NCBI RefSeq assembly: GCF_024198175.1
Contig: NZ_JAJVKV010000001.1
Span: forward strand, 310,001-374,000
DNA length: 64,000 nucleotides
From: Pyxidicoccus xibeiensis
GTDB taxonomy: Bacteria; Myxococcota; Myxococcia; Myxococcales; Myxococcaceae
Direction of reading: 5' to 3'
The position numbers and the translations under genes are program-made. Every line of letters starts with the position of its first letter. The first letter of the stretch is position 1. Under the pieces are notes generated by a model. That model was not told where the DNA came from. It was given only the letters and a program-made list of their open reading frames with translations, and made no database searches. Below are positions 9,243-17,185 of this stretch, piece after piece.

Positions 9243-9246
9243 GGCG

Positions 9247-9915
9247 ATGACGATGGGCTCCACGTGGAAGGTGCTCCAGCTGGCGGACTCGGCCTTTCCC
9301 ACCGGGGGCTTCGCGCACTCGGGTGGGCTGGAGGCGGCGGTGCAGCAGGGCGAGGTGCGCGGCGCCGCGGAGCTGCGGCGCTTCGTGCGCGAGCTGCTGT
9401 GGCAGGCGGGCCACGGCGGGCTGCCGCTGGTGGGCGCGGCGCACCGCGAGCCCTCCTCCCTGCCCGTGCTGGACGCGCGCACGGAGGCGTTCCTCTCCAA
9501 CCACGTGGCCAACCGCGCCAGCCGCACCCAGGGCCGTGCCTTCCTGGACACCTGCGCGCGCATCTTCCCCGGGCCGGTGACGCCTTTGCGCGAGGCCGCC
9601 CGGGCGGACGGGCTGCGCTTCCACCATGCCCCCCTGTTCGGCGCCGTGCTGCGCGCCCTGGACGTGGCGCTGCCGGACGCGCAGCAGCTCTTCCTGTCCC
9701 TCACGCTGAGGGGCACGCTGTCGGCCGCGGTGCGGCTGGGCATCGTCGGCACGCACGAGTCGCACCAGCTCCAGCACCAGGCCACGCCCCTGCTGGACGC
9801 CGTCCTGGAGCAGTGCGCCGGCCTGGGCGTGGACGCGCTGGCGCAGCCCTCTCCCCTGTTGGACCTGCTCAGCTCCACGCACGACCGGCTCTATTCGAGA
9901 CTCTTCCTGTCCTGA
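9247..9915 (+). CDS. ureF: Urease accessory protein UreF
   Basis: A 222-residue UreF, which bridges UreD and UreG and gates GTP hydrolysis during nickel insertion. The family N-terminus is plain: [20 protein letters not shown]. Further family stretches are [12 protein letters not shown] and the C-terminal [20 protein letters not shown]. It starts four bases after ureC; ATG 9247 and ATG 9253 are both possible. A single base separates its TGA from the GTG of ureG, so ureF and ureG are tightly coupled. Confidence 0.93.
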   Translation: MTMGSTWKVLQLADSAFPTGGFAHSGGLEAAVQQGEVRGAAELRRFVRELLWQAGHGGLPLVGAAHREPSSLPVLDARTEAFLSNHVANRASRTQGRAFLDTCARIFPGPVTPLREAARADGLRFHHAPLFGAVLRALDVALPDAQQLFLSLTLRGTLSAAVRLGIVGTHESHQLQHQATPLLDAVLEQCAGLGVDALAQPSPLLDLLSSTHDRLYSRLFLS

Positions 9916-9916
9916 G

Positions 9917-10660
9917 GTGACGCGCATGCACGACGACCACCGTGGCCACGGCCATGACGACGACCACGACCATGAGCACGAGGAGTGGGACCACCCCGGG
10001 CACTTCCACGAGCGCGAGGAGCCCCAGCAGCGCGACTACAAGGCGCGCGCCTTCACCATCGGCATCGGCGGGCCGGTGGGCAGCGGGAAGACGGCGCTGG
10101 TGCTGGCGCTGTGCCGCAAGCTGCGAGACCGCGTCCGGCTGGGCGTGGTGACCAACGACATCTTCACCAAGGAGGACGCCGAGTTCCTGGTGCGCAACCA
10201 GGCGCTGTCCCCCGAGCGCATCAAGGCAGTGGAGACGGGCGGCTGCCCCCACGCGGCCATCCGAGAGGATATCAGCCACAACCTGATGGCGCTCGAGCAG
10301 CTCATGGAGGAGCTGGGGCCGGAGCTGCTCATCGTGGAGAGCGGCGGCGACAACCTGGCCGCGCAGTACAGCCGCGAGCTGGCGGACTACACCGTCTACG
10401 TCATCGACGTGGCCGGCGGGGACAAGGTGCCGCGCAAGGGCGGGCCCGGAATCACCCAGTCGGACCTGCTCATCATCAACAAGACGGACCTGGCCCCACA
10501 CGTGGGCGCGGACCTGGGCGTCATGGAGCGCGACGCGAAGAAGATGCGCGGAGACGGGCCCTTCGTCTTCACCCAGGTGACGAAGGGCGTGGGCCTGGAC
10601 GCGGTGGTGGAGCACCTGCTCGGCGCGTGGAGGCAGCGCACCGGCGCCCGCGCGTCCTGA
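9917..10660 (+). CDS. ureG: Urease accessory GTPase UreG with His-rich N-terminus
   Basis: A 247-residue SIMIBI-class GTPase that carries nickel to the UreDF-urease complex. Motifs: P-loop [21 protein letters not shown], the nickel-binding CPH motif ([13 protein letters not shown]), the ESGGDNL switch and NKTDLAP for guanine recognition. Residues about 5-33 are an extension with ten His among Asp/Glu, not needed for the G domain and typical of metal-storing UreG forms. No ureE is visible in the window, so this tail may take over nickel storage (inference). Start is GTG 9917 or ATG 9926. Confidence 0.95.
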   Translation: MTRMHDDHRGHGHDDDHDHEHEEWDHPGHFHEREEPQQRDYKARAFTIGIGGPVGSGKTALVLALCRKLRDRVRLGVVTNDIFTKEDAEFLVRNQALSPERIKAVETGGCPHAAIREDISHNLMALEQLMEELGPELLIVESGGDNLAAQYSRELADYTVYVIDVAGGDKVPRKGGPGITQSDLLIINKTDLAPHVGADLGVMERDAKKMRGDGPFVFTQVTKGVGLDAVVEHLLGAWRQRTGARAS

Positions 10661-10684
10661 GTGGCCCCGGGCAGGGGTCCATGA

Positions 10685-10714
10685 GAGAGCCGGCCGCACC
10701 GGCCCGGGCCTCTC
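10685..10714. terminator. Possible terminator hairpin between ureG and the Vps62-like gene
   Basis: An imperfect inverted repeat (GAGAG with CCGGCC on the left, GGCC and CTCTC on the right) sits between the convergent ends of ureG and the gene at 10737. It has no T-run in either direction, so it is only a weak candidate for a shared terminator. Confidence 0.3.
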
Positions 10715-10736
10715 CCGCCGTGGTGGGACGGCCCCC

Positions 10737-12620
10737 TCAGTCGAGCGGCAGGAAGTCCGGCCGGGACGCGCTCTTCGACATGGGCCCGGTTGGCCCATCA
10801 TTGAGCACGCACTCACCGGCGATGGGCTCGGAGATGTCACAGCCCGACTTGGGGTTGCCCCAGCGGCGGGTGATGTTCAGCCAGGAAAGGCTTCCGCCGA
10901 AGGTGCCCGCCGCCTGCCAGTCGAAGGGCACCAGCGCGGCCCACGTGTCCCAGGCCATGCCGCGGCCGGTGTCGTCAGCCAGGAAGTCCCCGTTGGGCAG
11001 GTTCCGGTAGATGTGCCGGGCCGCGTCCGCATAGACGCCATGCGAGCCCAGCGCCGAGTAGAGCTCCGGGCGCCAGCCTGTCAGTCCCAGGGCCTTGTCT
11101 CCGAAGGTGAAGGTCTGCCCGCTGGCATGCTGGCTCAGATAGACCTGTGCCGGACGTCCCTCCACGAAGCGCACCGTCGCGTGCTCCCAGTCTCCCACGT
11201 GGTTGCCAAAGGTGGAGTAGCCCCCCACGCAGCCCCAGGGCGAGTACCAGCCAATGCACACGCGCTTGCCATTATTGTAGGGGTAGAACATCCAATACAC
11301 CACGTCGGTGGTGCTCGTCGGCGCGCCATTCACGGTCCGGGTGATGATTTCCGCATAGACAGGCACGGGCGCCTGGTTTGGCCGCTGTCCGTCCAGGAAC
11401 TGCGGGTCCGTGCACGAATCACAGCCCAGCGCCTGATTCGTCACCAGGAAGTCTCCGTCCGCGTGCACGTTGGCGAGGTGGAGCTCGGTGGATGACGGGA
11501 AGTAGGACTCGTTCGGGTGCAGCCACACCCGAGGGGCAAAGGCCGCGGCCGTCTCGGCGCTCACCGGCAGCCCCTTCAGCTCCGGGTTGGCCGTCGCGCT
11601 CTTGTTGAGGGCCCAGTACCGACTGCCGCCGGTGTCCGAGTGGCTCGGCCGCGCGACGAAGGTGGACGCGGTCAGCCCGCGATGGTCCAGGGGCTTCGCC
11701 TGCCAGAGGCCCACGTCGTGGTCCGCGCCGGAGCCGCTATCGTTCCACACGCCGGCGGGAGTGGCCGCGAGCACGTACTCGCTCTTGAGGCAGCGGATGA
11801 GCTCGGTCGAGGGCTTGCCGTAGCCCAGCACCGCCACCGAGCCCAGGCAGGTGTAGCCCGCGGGTGCCACCGGCTCCCAGAAGGAGCCGTCGTGCGTCCC
11901 GCCCGAGCCCCAATCACTCCACACCCAGGTGTAGTCCGCGGGCCGCGCCAGCAGGTCGCCGTCCCCCTGCACCACGAGCGCCGTCATGGGGGCGGGCCCA
12001 CCCCCGCCGTTGGGCATGGCGACGTCGCCCAGGGAGTAATAGCCCGGGGACTGGCTGAGGTTGGGACGCCAGATGGAGACATCGGACGAGGCCCCGGTGC
12101 CACTGTCGTCGTAGACCCATTGGAACGTGTTCACGGGCTTCACGTGCAGGCGCTGGGCGAAGCGCAGGGGCACCTTGTCGGACGCCAGCGTGAAGTCCGC
12201 GACCTGCCCGGCGGCGTACGTCGCCGCGACGAGCTTGTACGTCCCCGGCACCAGGGACACGGACAGGCGCGAGTTGAGGTTTCCGGCGCTGTCATCGTCC
12301 TGCGCGAGCACGTTGCCACTCGCGTCGAGCAGGTAGAGGTACGCGTCCACGGAGGCGGTGAGGGTGAAGGTCACCGTGGCCGTCGGGCCCGTGTGGTCCA
12401 CGAAGAACGTCCGGTTGCCCGCATGCGCGGGGTTCCGTCCCCCGGAGCCGAGCCAGCGGCCATACACGCTGTTGCCCTGGAGCCCCGCCTCCAGGGCGCG
12501 GTCCTCGTCGCGGAGGTCACCAGGGTCCGTCAGGTCCATCGTGCCGCCACAACCCACCGCGCTCGCCGCGAGCGACAGCAGCGCGAGCGTGCGTGAGGAA
12601 ATGAGACGTCCAGTTCGCAT
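10737..12620 (-). CDS. Lipoprotein with PPC-like domain, three W-repeats and a Vps62-like domain
   Basis: A 627-residue protein with an N-terminal lipoprotein signal (SLAASAVGCGG). Residues about 60-150 look like a bacterial pre-peptidase C-terminal (PPC) beta domain (AYLYLLDASGNVLAQDDDSA, LVPGTYKLVAATY). Residues about 160-330 hold three copies of a motif of the type W-x-D-x-G-(S/T)-G-x3-D-x2-(I/F/L)-W. Residues about 350-600 match the Vps62/DUF946 family: PRVWLHPNESYFPSS, GDWEHATVRF, YLSQHASG and ALGSHGVYADA. The biochemical role of Vps62 domains is not known to me. A surface or secreted role is likely. Confidence 0.75.
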   Translation of the reverse strand: MRTGRLISSRTLALLSLAASAVGCGGTMDLTDPGDLRDEDRALEAGLQGNSVYGRWLGSGGRNPAHAGNRTFFVDHTGPTATVTFTLTASVDAYLYLLDASGNVLAQDDDSAGNLNSRLSVSLVPGTYKLVAATYAAGQVADFTLASDKVPLRFAQRLHVKPVNTFQWVYDDSGTGASSDVSIWRPNLSQSPGYYSLGDVAMPNGGGGPAPMTALVVQGDGDLLARPADYTWVWSDWGSGGTHDGSFWEPVAPAGYTCLGSVAVLGYGKPSTELIRCLKSEYVLAATPAGVWNDSGSGADHDVGLWQAKPLDHRGLTASTFVARPSHSDTGGSRYWALNKSATANPELKGLPVSAETAAAFAPRVWLHPNESYFPSSTELHLANVHADGDFLVTNQALGCDSCTDPQFLDGQRPNQAPVPVYAEIITRTVNGAPTSTTDVVYWMFYPYNNGKRVCIGWYSPWGCVGGYSTFGNHVGDWEHATVRFVEGRPAQVYLSQHASGQTFTFGDKALGLTGWRPELYSALGSHGVYADAARHIYRNLPNGDFLADDTGRGMAWDTWAALVPFDWQAAGTFGGSLSWLNITRRWGNPKSGCDISEPIAGECVLNDGPTGPMSKSASRPDFLPLD

Positions 12621-12702
12621 ACGGGCCCCTTCGTGTTCCAGCGTGAGCGCGCAGGATGCCCGGGATGTGCGCGACGGGACAGGTGGGGCGCGCCTCCTTC
12701 CG

Positions 12703-13089
12703 TCACGTGGTGACTGCCACCACCGGCTTGAGGACGTAGCGGCCGTACGCCACGAAGGCGAGCAGCACCCCCATCACGAGCGCCCAGGTCATCGGGTTCT
12801 CGGGCGCAATCTTCGTCGAATGACTCGCGTACAGCGCGGCGAGCGCGAACGTCTCGAGCGTGAGCACCGCGGCCGCGTGCGCGGTGAGATTGGGCATCCA
12901 CTTCAACGCCGCCGGAACAATCAGCAGCACGCCACCGGCAATCTCGAGGAAGCCGAGCGCCCGCCAGGCCGCGTGGGGGACCTCGTTGAACTGGCTCGCG
13001 AGCTGCTGGAACGAGAACGCCTTGTAGAACCCACCTGCGACGAACAGCAGCGCGAGGACGGCCTGAAGAATCCAGAAGACGATGTTCAT
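12703..13089 (-). CDS. DoxX-family membrane protein
   Basis: A 128-residue protein with four hydrophobic segments and the DoxX-like layout: an N-terminal helix (FWILQAVLALLFVAGGFYKA), then QLASQFNEVPHAAWRALG, FLEIAGGVLLIVPAAL and a C-terminal MTWALVMGVLLAFVAYGR. DoxX-like proteins are quinone-related or poorly defined membrane proteins. It is the last gene of the ArsR-SRPBCC-DoxX operon, 17 bases after the SRPBCC gene. This gene order is common in bacteria, but its function is not established. Confidence 0.85.
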   Translation of the reverse strand: MNIVFWILQAVLALLFVAGGFYKAFSFQQLASQFNEVPHAAWRALGFLEIAGGVLLIVPAALKWMPNLTAHAAAVLTLETFALAALYASHSTKIAPENPMTWALVMGVLLAFVAYGRYVLKPVVAVTT

Positions 13090-13106
13090 ATGGGGTGACT
13101 CCGTGG

Positions 13107-13577
13107 TCAGGCCTTGAGGGCCGGGTTGTCATTGTCGGGAGAAGGCGGAGCAGCGCCGCCCGACGCCTTCTCGAGCGCCTTGGCGAGCTTTCCGTGCATC
13201 ATCTTCCAGCCGTACTCGGCGCCGTGGAACGCCTGGTCCTCCTTGAAGCCGGAGTGCTCGAAGTGCACGCGCGTGCCATCGCCATCGGCTTCGAGGCGGT
13301 AGCGGACGCGCGTATCCAGCCAGCCGTCGCCAACGACCCACGTGAACTCGAGCTCGGACGGAGGAGCGCACCGGAGCACCTCGCAGTGCACGACGAGTCC
13401 ATCGAATCTGGCCCGCGGGTCCGGAGGCACGCGGAACGTGAAGCGATGCCCGACGCGTGGCTCGAAGTCGTTCGGGTACATCCAGTCGGCGAGCGCCTCG
13501 CTGTTCGCGAGCGCGCGCCACACCGTGGCGGGCGACTGGGTGAACTTCAGCTCCCGTCGGATTGTCTTCGTCGTCAT
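13107..13577 (-). CDS. SRPBCC / AHSA1-like protein
   Basis: A 156-residue START/SRPBCC-fold protein of the AHSA1 (activator of Hsp90 ATPase homologue) type. It opens TIRRELKFTQSPATVWRALA and continues with LADWMYPNDFEPRVGHRFTF, GLVVHCEVL, ELEFTWVVGDGWLDTRVRY and VHFEHSGF, the usual order for the family. Such proteins bind small hydrophobic ligands; many sit next to an ArsR regulator as here. Its ATG overlaps the ArsR stop by four bases (ATGA), so the two are translated together. Confidence 0.9.
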   Translation of the reverse strand: MTTKTIRRELKFTQSPATVWRALANSEALADWMYPNDFEPRVGHRFTFRVPPDPRARFDGLVVHCEVLRCAPPSELEFTWVVGDGWLDTRVRYRLEADGDGTRVHFEHSGFKEDQAFHGAEYGWKMMHGKLAKALEKASGGAAPPSPDNDNPALKA

Positions 13578-13897
13578 TGCTCGTTGCCCTTGTCGAGGTG
13601 CCGCCGCAGGCGGGTGAAGTTGTCGTCCCAGAACCGCTCGTAGTGAGCAATCCAGTCGCGCACCGGCTCCAGTCGCTCCGGCACGAGGCGGTACCGCCGC
13701 TCCCTGCCATGCCGTTGCTCGGTGACGAGGCCCGCATCGAGCAGCACGCGCAGGTGCTGGGACACCGCCGGGCGGCTCATCTCGAAGTTCTCGGCGATGG
13801 AGTTCACCGGGCGGTCGCCGTCGACCAACAGGTCGAGCATGCGGCGCCGCGCCGGATGGCTGATTGCTCCGAACACCCCGGGCTCCGTGTGCATCAT
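13574..13897 (-). CDS. ArsR-family transcriptional regulator
   Basis: A 107-residue winged-helix regulator. The HTH reads GAISHPARRRMLDLLVDGDR then NSIAENFEMSRPAVSQHLRV and the wing GLVTEQRHGRERRYRL. No metal-binding cysteines are visible, as in the ArsR subgroup that precedes SRPBCC genes. ATG 13897 (or 13894) is chosen: an upstream in-frame start at 14008 would have to read through the promoter at 13907-13936. With that promoter the predicted transcript begins only about three bases before the ATG, so the mRNA would be leaderless. It heads the operon with the SRPBCC and DoxX genes. Confidence 0.88.
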   Translation of the reverse strand: MMHTEPGVFGAISHPARRRMLDLLVDGDRPVNSIAENFEMSRPAVSQHLRVLLDAGLVTEQRHGRERRYRLVPERLEPVRDWIAHYERFWDDNFTRLRRHLDKGNEQ

Positions 13898-13906
13898 CGT
13901 GCGCCA

Positions 13907-13936
13907 ATAATGCGTAAGGAGGTGCTTACCTGTCAA
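13907..13936 (-). promoter_or_regulatory. Promoter of the arsR operon with an embedded operator
   Basis: On the minus strand a perfect -35 TTGACA (13931-13936) is followed after 18 bases by a -10-like CATTAT (13907-13912). The spacer contains the inverted repeat GTAAG / CTTAC (13914-13929, six bases between arms), placed exactly where a bound ArsR dimer would block RNA polymerase. The predicted start of transcription is near 13900, next to the ATG at 13897. Confidence 0.65.
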
Positions 13937-14092
13937 GCGGAGAGAAGAAAGAGGTGCACGCCCGCACCGTGACCGCCGCTCGCGTCCCATCGGGGACGTC
14001 AGGTTCAAGTCGTGGGGATGTTTTCAGGATTCCCATGGATGGAGAGTCCTGATTCAACGGACCGCGTGCAGGCAAAACTCAGAGGACACGCG

Positions 14093-14518
14093 ATGGCGAA
14101 GAAGACCTTTCACGGCTCCTGTCACTGCGGCGCAGTTGCCTTCACGGCGGAGCTCGACCTCGCGCAGGGAACGCGTCGCTGCAACTGCTCCATCTGCACG
14201 AAGGCGCGGGCCTGGTTCGCGATTGTGAAAGCCGATGAACTGACCATCCAGAAAGGCGAGGACCACCTGGCTGATTACAGCTGGACCCCGCCCGGTGGCC
14301 CCAAGGTCCATCTCCACTACCGGTTCTGCAAGACCTGCGGCATTCGCGCATTTGCCCGGGGAGAGCAGGAAGACCTCGGCGGCACCTTCTATGCCGTAGC
14401 CATCTCCGCGCTCGACGATATCGAGGGCGACATCGACCAGCTCGCCAGCTCCATCACCTATGTCGATGGGCGCCACGACGAGTACAGCAAGGCGCCGGCC
14501 GACACGCGCCTCATGTGA
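14093..14518 (+). CDS. GFA-family (CENP-V/GFA) zinc protein
   Basis: A 141-residue protein of the glutathione-dependent formaldehyde-activating (GFA) family. All zinc-binding cysteines are present: GSCHCGAV near the N-terminus, RRCNCSICTK and RFCKTCGIRAF. Most GFA-domain proteins have no proven enzyme activity, and no formaldehyde dehydrogenase gene is nearby. ATG 14093 is chosen because the domain begins at once (MAKKTFHGSCHCG); 14012 would add 27 residues without homology. A convergent paralogue lies at 14699-15148. Confidence 0.88.
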   Translation: MAKKTFHGSCHCGAVAFTAELDLAQGTRRCNCSICTKARAWFAIVKADELTIQKGEDHLADYSWTPPGGPKVHLHYRFCKTCGIRAFARGEQEDLGGTFYAVAISALDDIEGDIDQLASSITYVDGRHDEYSKAPADTRLM

Positions 14519-14698
14519 CTGCGAGAGGTCCAGGGGCCCGGCCTTCGGAAGGCAGCAGCGCCAGGGCGGTCAGGCAGCAGGCGCTTCGGCGGCGGCGTGC
14601 ACGGCTACCACGCGCTGGAGGGCACCTTCCCGGGCGGCCGCAGCTTCTCCGGCCGCGCGGCGGTCCGGGCCGCCGCGGGCGGCGTGTAGCGCTCCGGC

Positions 14699-15148
14699 TC
14701 AGGCCTCCGCGCGGATGGGCCACGGCGTGGGGCGGGTGCCCGCCATCCAGTTGTCGTGCCGCCCGTCCCAGTACCCGTAGGTGAGCAGGCCCGGGTCCAC
14801 GTCCTCCAGCGCGTTGACGTTGATGGAGACGAACTCGCCGCCCAGCGAGGGCACGTCGCCCGCTCCGAAGCACAGCACGCCGCAGTGCTTGCAGAAGGCG
14901 CGGTAGTTCGGGCTGTCTCCGCGCCGGTACTCGCTCAGGTGCTCCTGGCCCTTCACCAGCCGGAAGGCGGAGGGCTTCAGGGTGACGCCCGCCCCGCCGT
15001 ACTTCGTGCAGATGGAGCAGTTGCAGCGGCTGGCGCCGGCCAGGTCCACGGTGGCCTCGTAGGCCACGGCGCCGCACAGGCAGTTGCCGTGGTAGGTGCG
15101 CAGGCCGCTCTGGCCAGCGGTCGTCTTCGAAGCGTCGGTCTGGGTCAT
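14699..15148 (-). CDS. GFA-family (CENP-V/GFA) zinc protein, second copy
   Basis: A 149-residue GFA-family protein with the full cysteine set: GNCLCGAV, SRCNCSICTK and AFCKHCGVLCF. It resembles the gene at 14093 but is clearly diverged (for example GDSPNYRAFCKHCG against its counterpart), so this is an old duplication or two acquisitions and not a fresh repeat. ATG 15148 follows GGAGAGCCCACC, an acceptable ribosome-binding site. Role unknown beyond zinc binding. Confidence 0.88.
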   Translation of the reverse strand: MTQTDASKTTAGQSGLRTYHGNCLCGAVAYEATVDLAGASRCNCSICTKYGGAGVTLKPSAFRLVKGQEHLSEYRRGDSPNYRAFCKHCGVLCFGAGDVPSLGGEFVSINVNALEDVDPGLLTYGYWDGRHDNWMAGTRPTPWPIRAEA

Positions 15149-15292
15149 GGTGGGCTCTCCGGTGCCGCGTTGAGGCAACGCACCCCTTATCCGCCCTGTC
15201 CGTGACAGCCTTATGTCAGGTTTGTCCGCCGCGGGGCAGGCGCCTCCATGTAGACTGCCTGGGTCGAGGATGTCGCCGGAGGGGACACCGCC

Positions 15293-15739
15293 ATGGAAAT
15301 GCGTATGGGCGGGGGCCAGAACCCCGACATGGAGCCCGAGCTCGACACCCCATGGCTCGACTCGGTGTTGCGGCGTACCGCGCGGCGCCTTGCCAGGCCA
15401 CGCTATGGGAGCGCCCTCAAGGTCATCAACCACCTGCCCTGGGTGGAGCCGTACGGCGGAATGATGGACCTGGTGCTCCTCACCTTTCGGCCCGACCTCG
15501 AGCCCGCGGCCCGCGCCTACTATGAGGGCCGGGGCCCCACGCTCGCAGACATCCTCGCGCCCAAGGAGGTGAAGGCGTTGGACCGCACACTGGAGGAAGC
15601 GGTCCGCCAGCTCGCGTACGTCTACAACACCCTCCGGCGCCAGGCGCAGCGCAGCAAGCTGTCCCAGACGGCCGTGCTCGACTGGGTGGTCCAGCAGGTG
15701 GGCCTGCGGATACCGCCTTCCTCCTCGTCTTCCGGCTAG
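15293..15739 (+). CDS. Conserved-looking hypothetical protein
   Basis: A 148-residue soluble protein of unknown function. It has no signal peptide or membrane segment; the middle is amphipathic (LEPAARAYYEGRGPTLADIL, KALDRTLEEAVRQLAYVYNT) and the tail is a short serine run. Codon use fits the genome, and GGAGGGG lies eight bases before ATG 15293, a good ribosome-binding site that supports expression. Its TAG overlaps the stop of the convergent thioesterase gene by three bases in a shared CTAG. Confidence 0.65.
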   Translation: MEMRMGGGQNPDMEPELDTPWLDSVLRRTARRLARPRYGSALKVINHLPWVEPYGGMMDLVLLTFRPDLEPAARAYYEGRGPTLADILAPKEVKALDRTLEEAVRQLAYVYNTLRRQAQRSKLSQTAVLDWVVQQVGLRIPPSSSSSG

Positions 15740-16218
15740 CTCTGCAGGGCCTCCGTGCGGCCCTGCCGGGCGTTGACGGCCTCAATCACCTGCGCGGGAG
15801 GAATGACGCCCTTGCGCCCGAGGATGACGGCGGTGGACTCGCCCTCCGCCACCACCTTGCCCTTCGAGATGAACTGGTGCGTCGCGTAGAAGTACTTGTC
15901 GTCCCAGCGCGAAATCGTCATGGACACCGAGTACTTCTGGAACGGCGAGAGCGACTTCTTGTAGTCCATGGTGTGGCGCACGATGATGGGTGCCCACTTG
16001 TTCTTCAGCATCAGCGCCAGCAGCCCCGTGCGGATGAACAGGTCGACGCGGGTCAAATCACAGATGGTCAGGAACCTGCCGTTGTTCATGTGCAGGTTCA
16101 GGTCCAGGTCATTGAGCAGCACGCGCTGCTCGAGCGTGCTCACCAGTGCCTCCACGCGCATCTGCGGCTTCCAAAGCGAGGAGACCATGACCCACAACAG
16201 CCTGAGATAGAGATTCAT
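15736..16218 (-). CDS. Hotdog-fold acyl-CoA thioesterase-like protein
   Basis: A 160-residue protein of the 4HBT/Them6-like thioesterase type: LLNDLDLNLHMNNGRFLTIC contains the D-x-N-x-H-M-N-N-x-R signature, followed by DLTRVDLFIRTG, a YKKSLSPFQKY strand and HQFISKGKVVAEG. The N-terminus is hydrophobic (LRLLWVMVSSLW) and may anchor it. It is the last gene of the four-gene lipid operon and overlaps the upstream hydrolase gene by 110 bases in another frame. It probably releases or proofreads an acyl-CoA made or modified by the other operon products (inference). Confidence 0.8.
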   Translation of the reverse strand: MNLYLRLLWVMVSSLWKPQMRVEALVSTLEQRVLLNDLDLNLHMNNGRFLTICDLTRVDLFIRTGLLALMLKNKWAPIIVRHTMDYKKSLSPFQKYSVSMTISRWDDKYFYATHQFISKGKVVAEGESTAVILGRKGVIPPAQVIEAVNARQGRTEALQS

Positions 16219-17185
16219 GTGCTTCGCGCTGCTCCTGAAGGAAGAACGAGATGAGGCGGGACGGCGGATAGTAACAAAGCCCTGAAGACCACCGGTACAT
16301 GAACCCCAGGTGCCCACCGTGCGGCGTGAGCTCCAGCCGGACGTGCTCGCGCAGCTCGCGCGCGGCGGGGAGCGTGTCGCGCGCCACCAGCGGGTCATCC
16401 TCGGCGTTGAGGATGAGGAAGGGCGTCTCGATTCGGGAGAGGAACTGCCGGCTGCTGCAGCGCTGGTAGTAGTCCTCGGCGTCCTCGAAGCCGTGCAGGG
16501 GCGCGGTGAAGACGTCGTCGAAGTCGCGGATGCTGCGCAGCCCCTTCAGCGCGCCCAGGCGCGAGGTGTACTCCGGCAGGTGGGCCTTGAGCCGCGCCAC
16601 GCGCTGGTAGGAGCGCAGCACCCGGAGCTGGTAGAGCTGGTTGATGCCCTCGCACGCGCGCCGGGCCGTGCTGGACAGGGAGAACGTCAGCGACACCGCC
16701 GCCGCGGCCGACAGGTGGCTGGCGTGCCCCGTCTCCGCGAGGTAGCGAATCACCATGCTGCCGCCCAGGGAGAAGCCCACCGCGTACAGCGGCGTGTGCG
16801 GCTCCCGCGCGTGCAGGAAGGCGACAAGCCACGCGAGGTGCTCGGTGAAGCCCGCGTGGTAGAACTGCGCGCGCCGGTTGGGCACGGCGCCGCCCCGGTG
16901 GCACAGCACGGCCGCGCGCAGGCCCCGCTGGGACAGCTCCCACAGCAGGCTGCGGATATAGGTGGCGCTCGGGGTGCCCTGCATGCCCGGCAGCAGGATG
17001 AACAGCGGCCCCGTCCCCTCGCGGTTCAGCCAGTGCACGTCCGCGAAGTCGCCGTCCGGCAGCTCGTGCCGGACGTGCTCGGAGGCGACGTCGTAGCGGC
17101 GCGGGTCCAGGTGCGGCACGACGGTCTGCACGTGCGAGTGCCGCAGCCACCAGGGGGCCTGGAAGTCGCCCGGGCGCTCAGCCAC
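16109..17185 (-). CDS. Alpha/beta hydrolase, YheT type
   Basis: A 358-residue alpha/beta hydrolase. It begins with the YheT/ABHD1-3 signature FQAPWWLRHSHVQTVVPHL, then LFILLPGMQGTPSATYIRSL (oxyanion loop), nucleophile elbow GFSLGGSMVIRYL, acid NAEDDPLV and histidine HGGHLGFM. The family hydrolyses lipid esters. The recognisable domain ends near residue 315; the last 40 residues overlap the start of the thioesterase gene and look like run-on sequence, so a frameshift or a late natural stop is possible. Its ATG overlaps the upstream hydroxylase gene by eight bases. Confidence 0.83.
   Translation of the reverse strand: MAERPGDFQAPWWLRHSHVQTVVPHLDPRRYDVASEHVRHELPDGDFADVHWLNREGTGPLFILLPGMQGTPSATYIRSLLWELSQRGLRAAVLCHRGGAVPNRRAQFYHAGFTEHLAWLVAFLHAREPHTPLYAVGFSLGGSMVIRYLAETGHASHLSAAAAVSLTFSLSSTARRACEGINQLYQLRVLRSYQRVARLKAHLPEYTSRLGALKGLRSIRDFDDVFTAPLHGFEDAEDYYQRCSSRQFLSRIETPFLILNAEDDPLVARDTLPAARELREHVRLELTPHGGHLGFMYRWSSGLCYYPPSRLISFFLQEQREAHESLSQAVVGHGLLALEAADARGGTGEHARAARAAQ

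Noticed and set aside
7509-9878. 789-codon open frame antisense to ureC and ureF
   Set aside because: Fully covered by genes with intact catalytic residues; the antisense product has biased composition and no recognisable domain.
13107-13907. Extended 266-codon reading of the SRPBCC gene
   Set aside because: The first 110 codons overlap the well-supported ArsR gene in another frame and lack any homology; the ATG at 13577 begins the domain.
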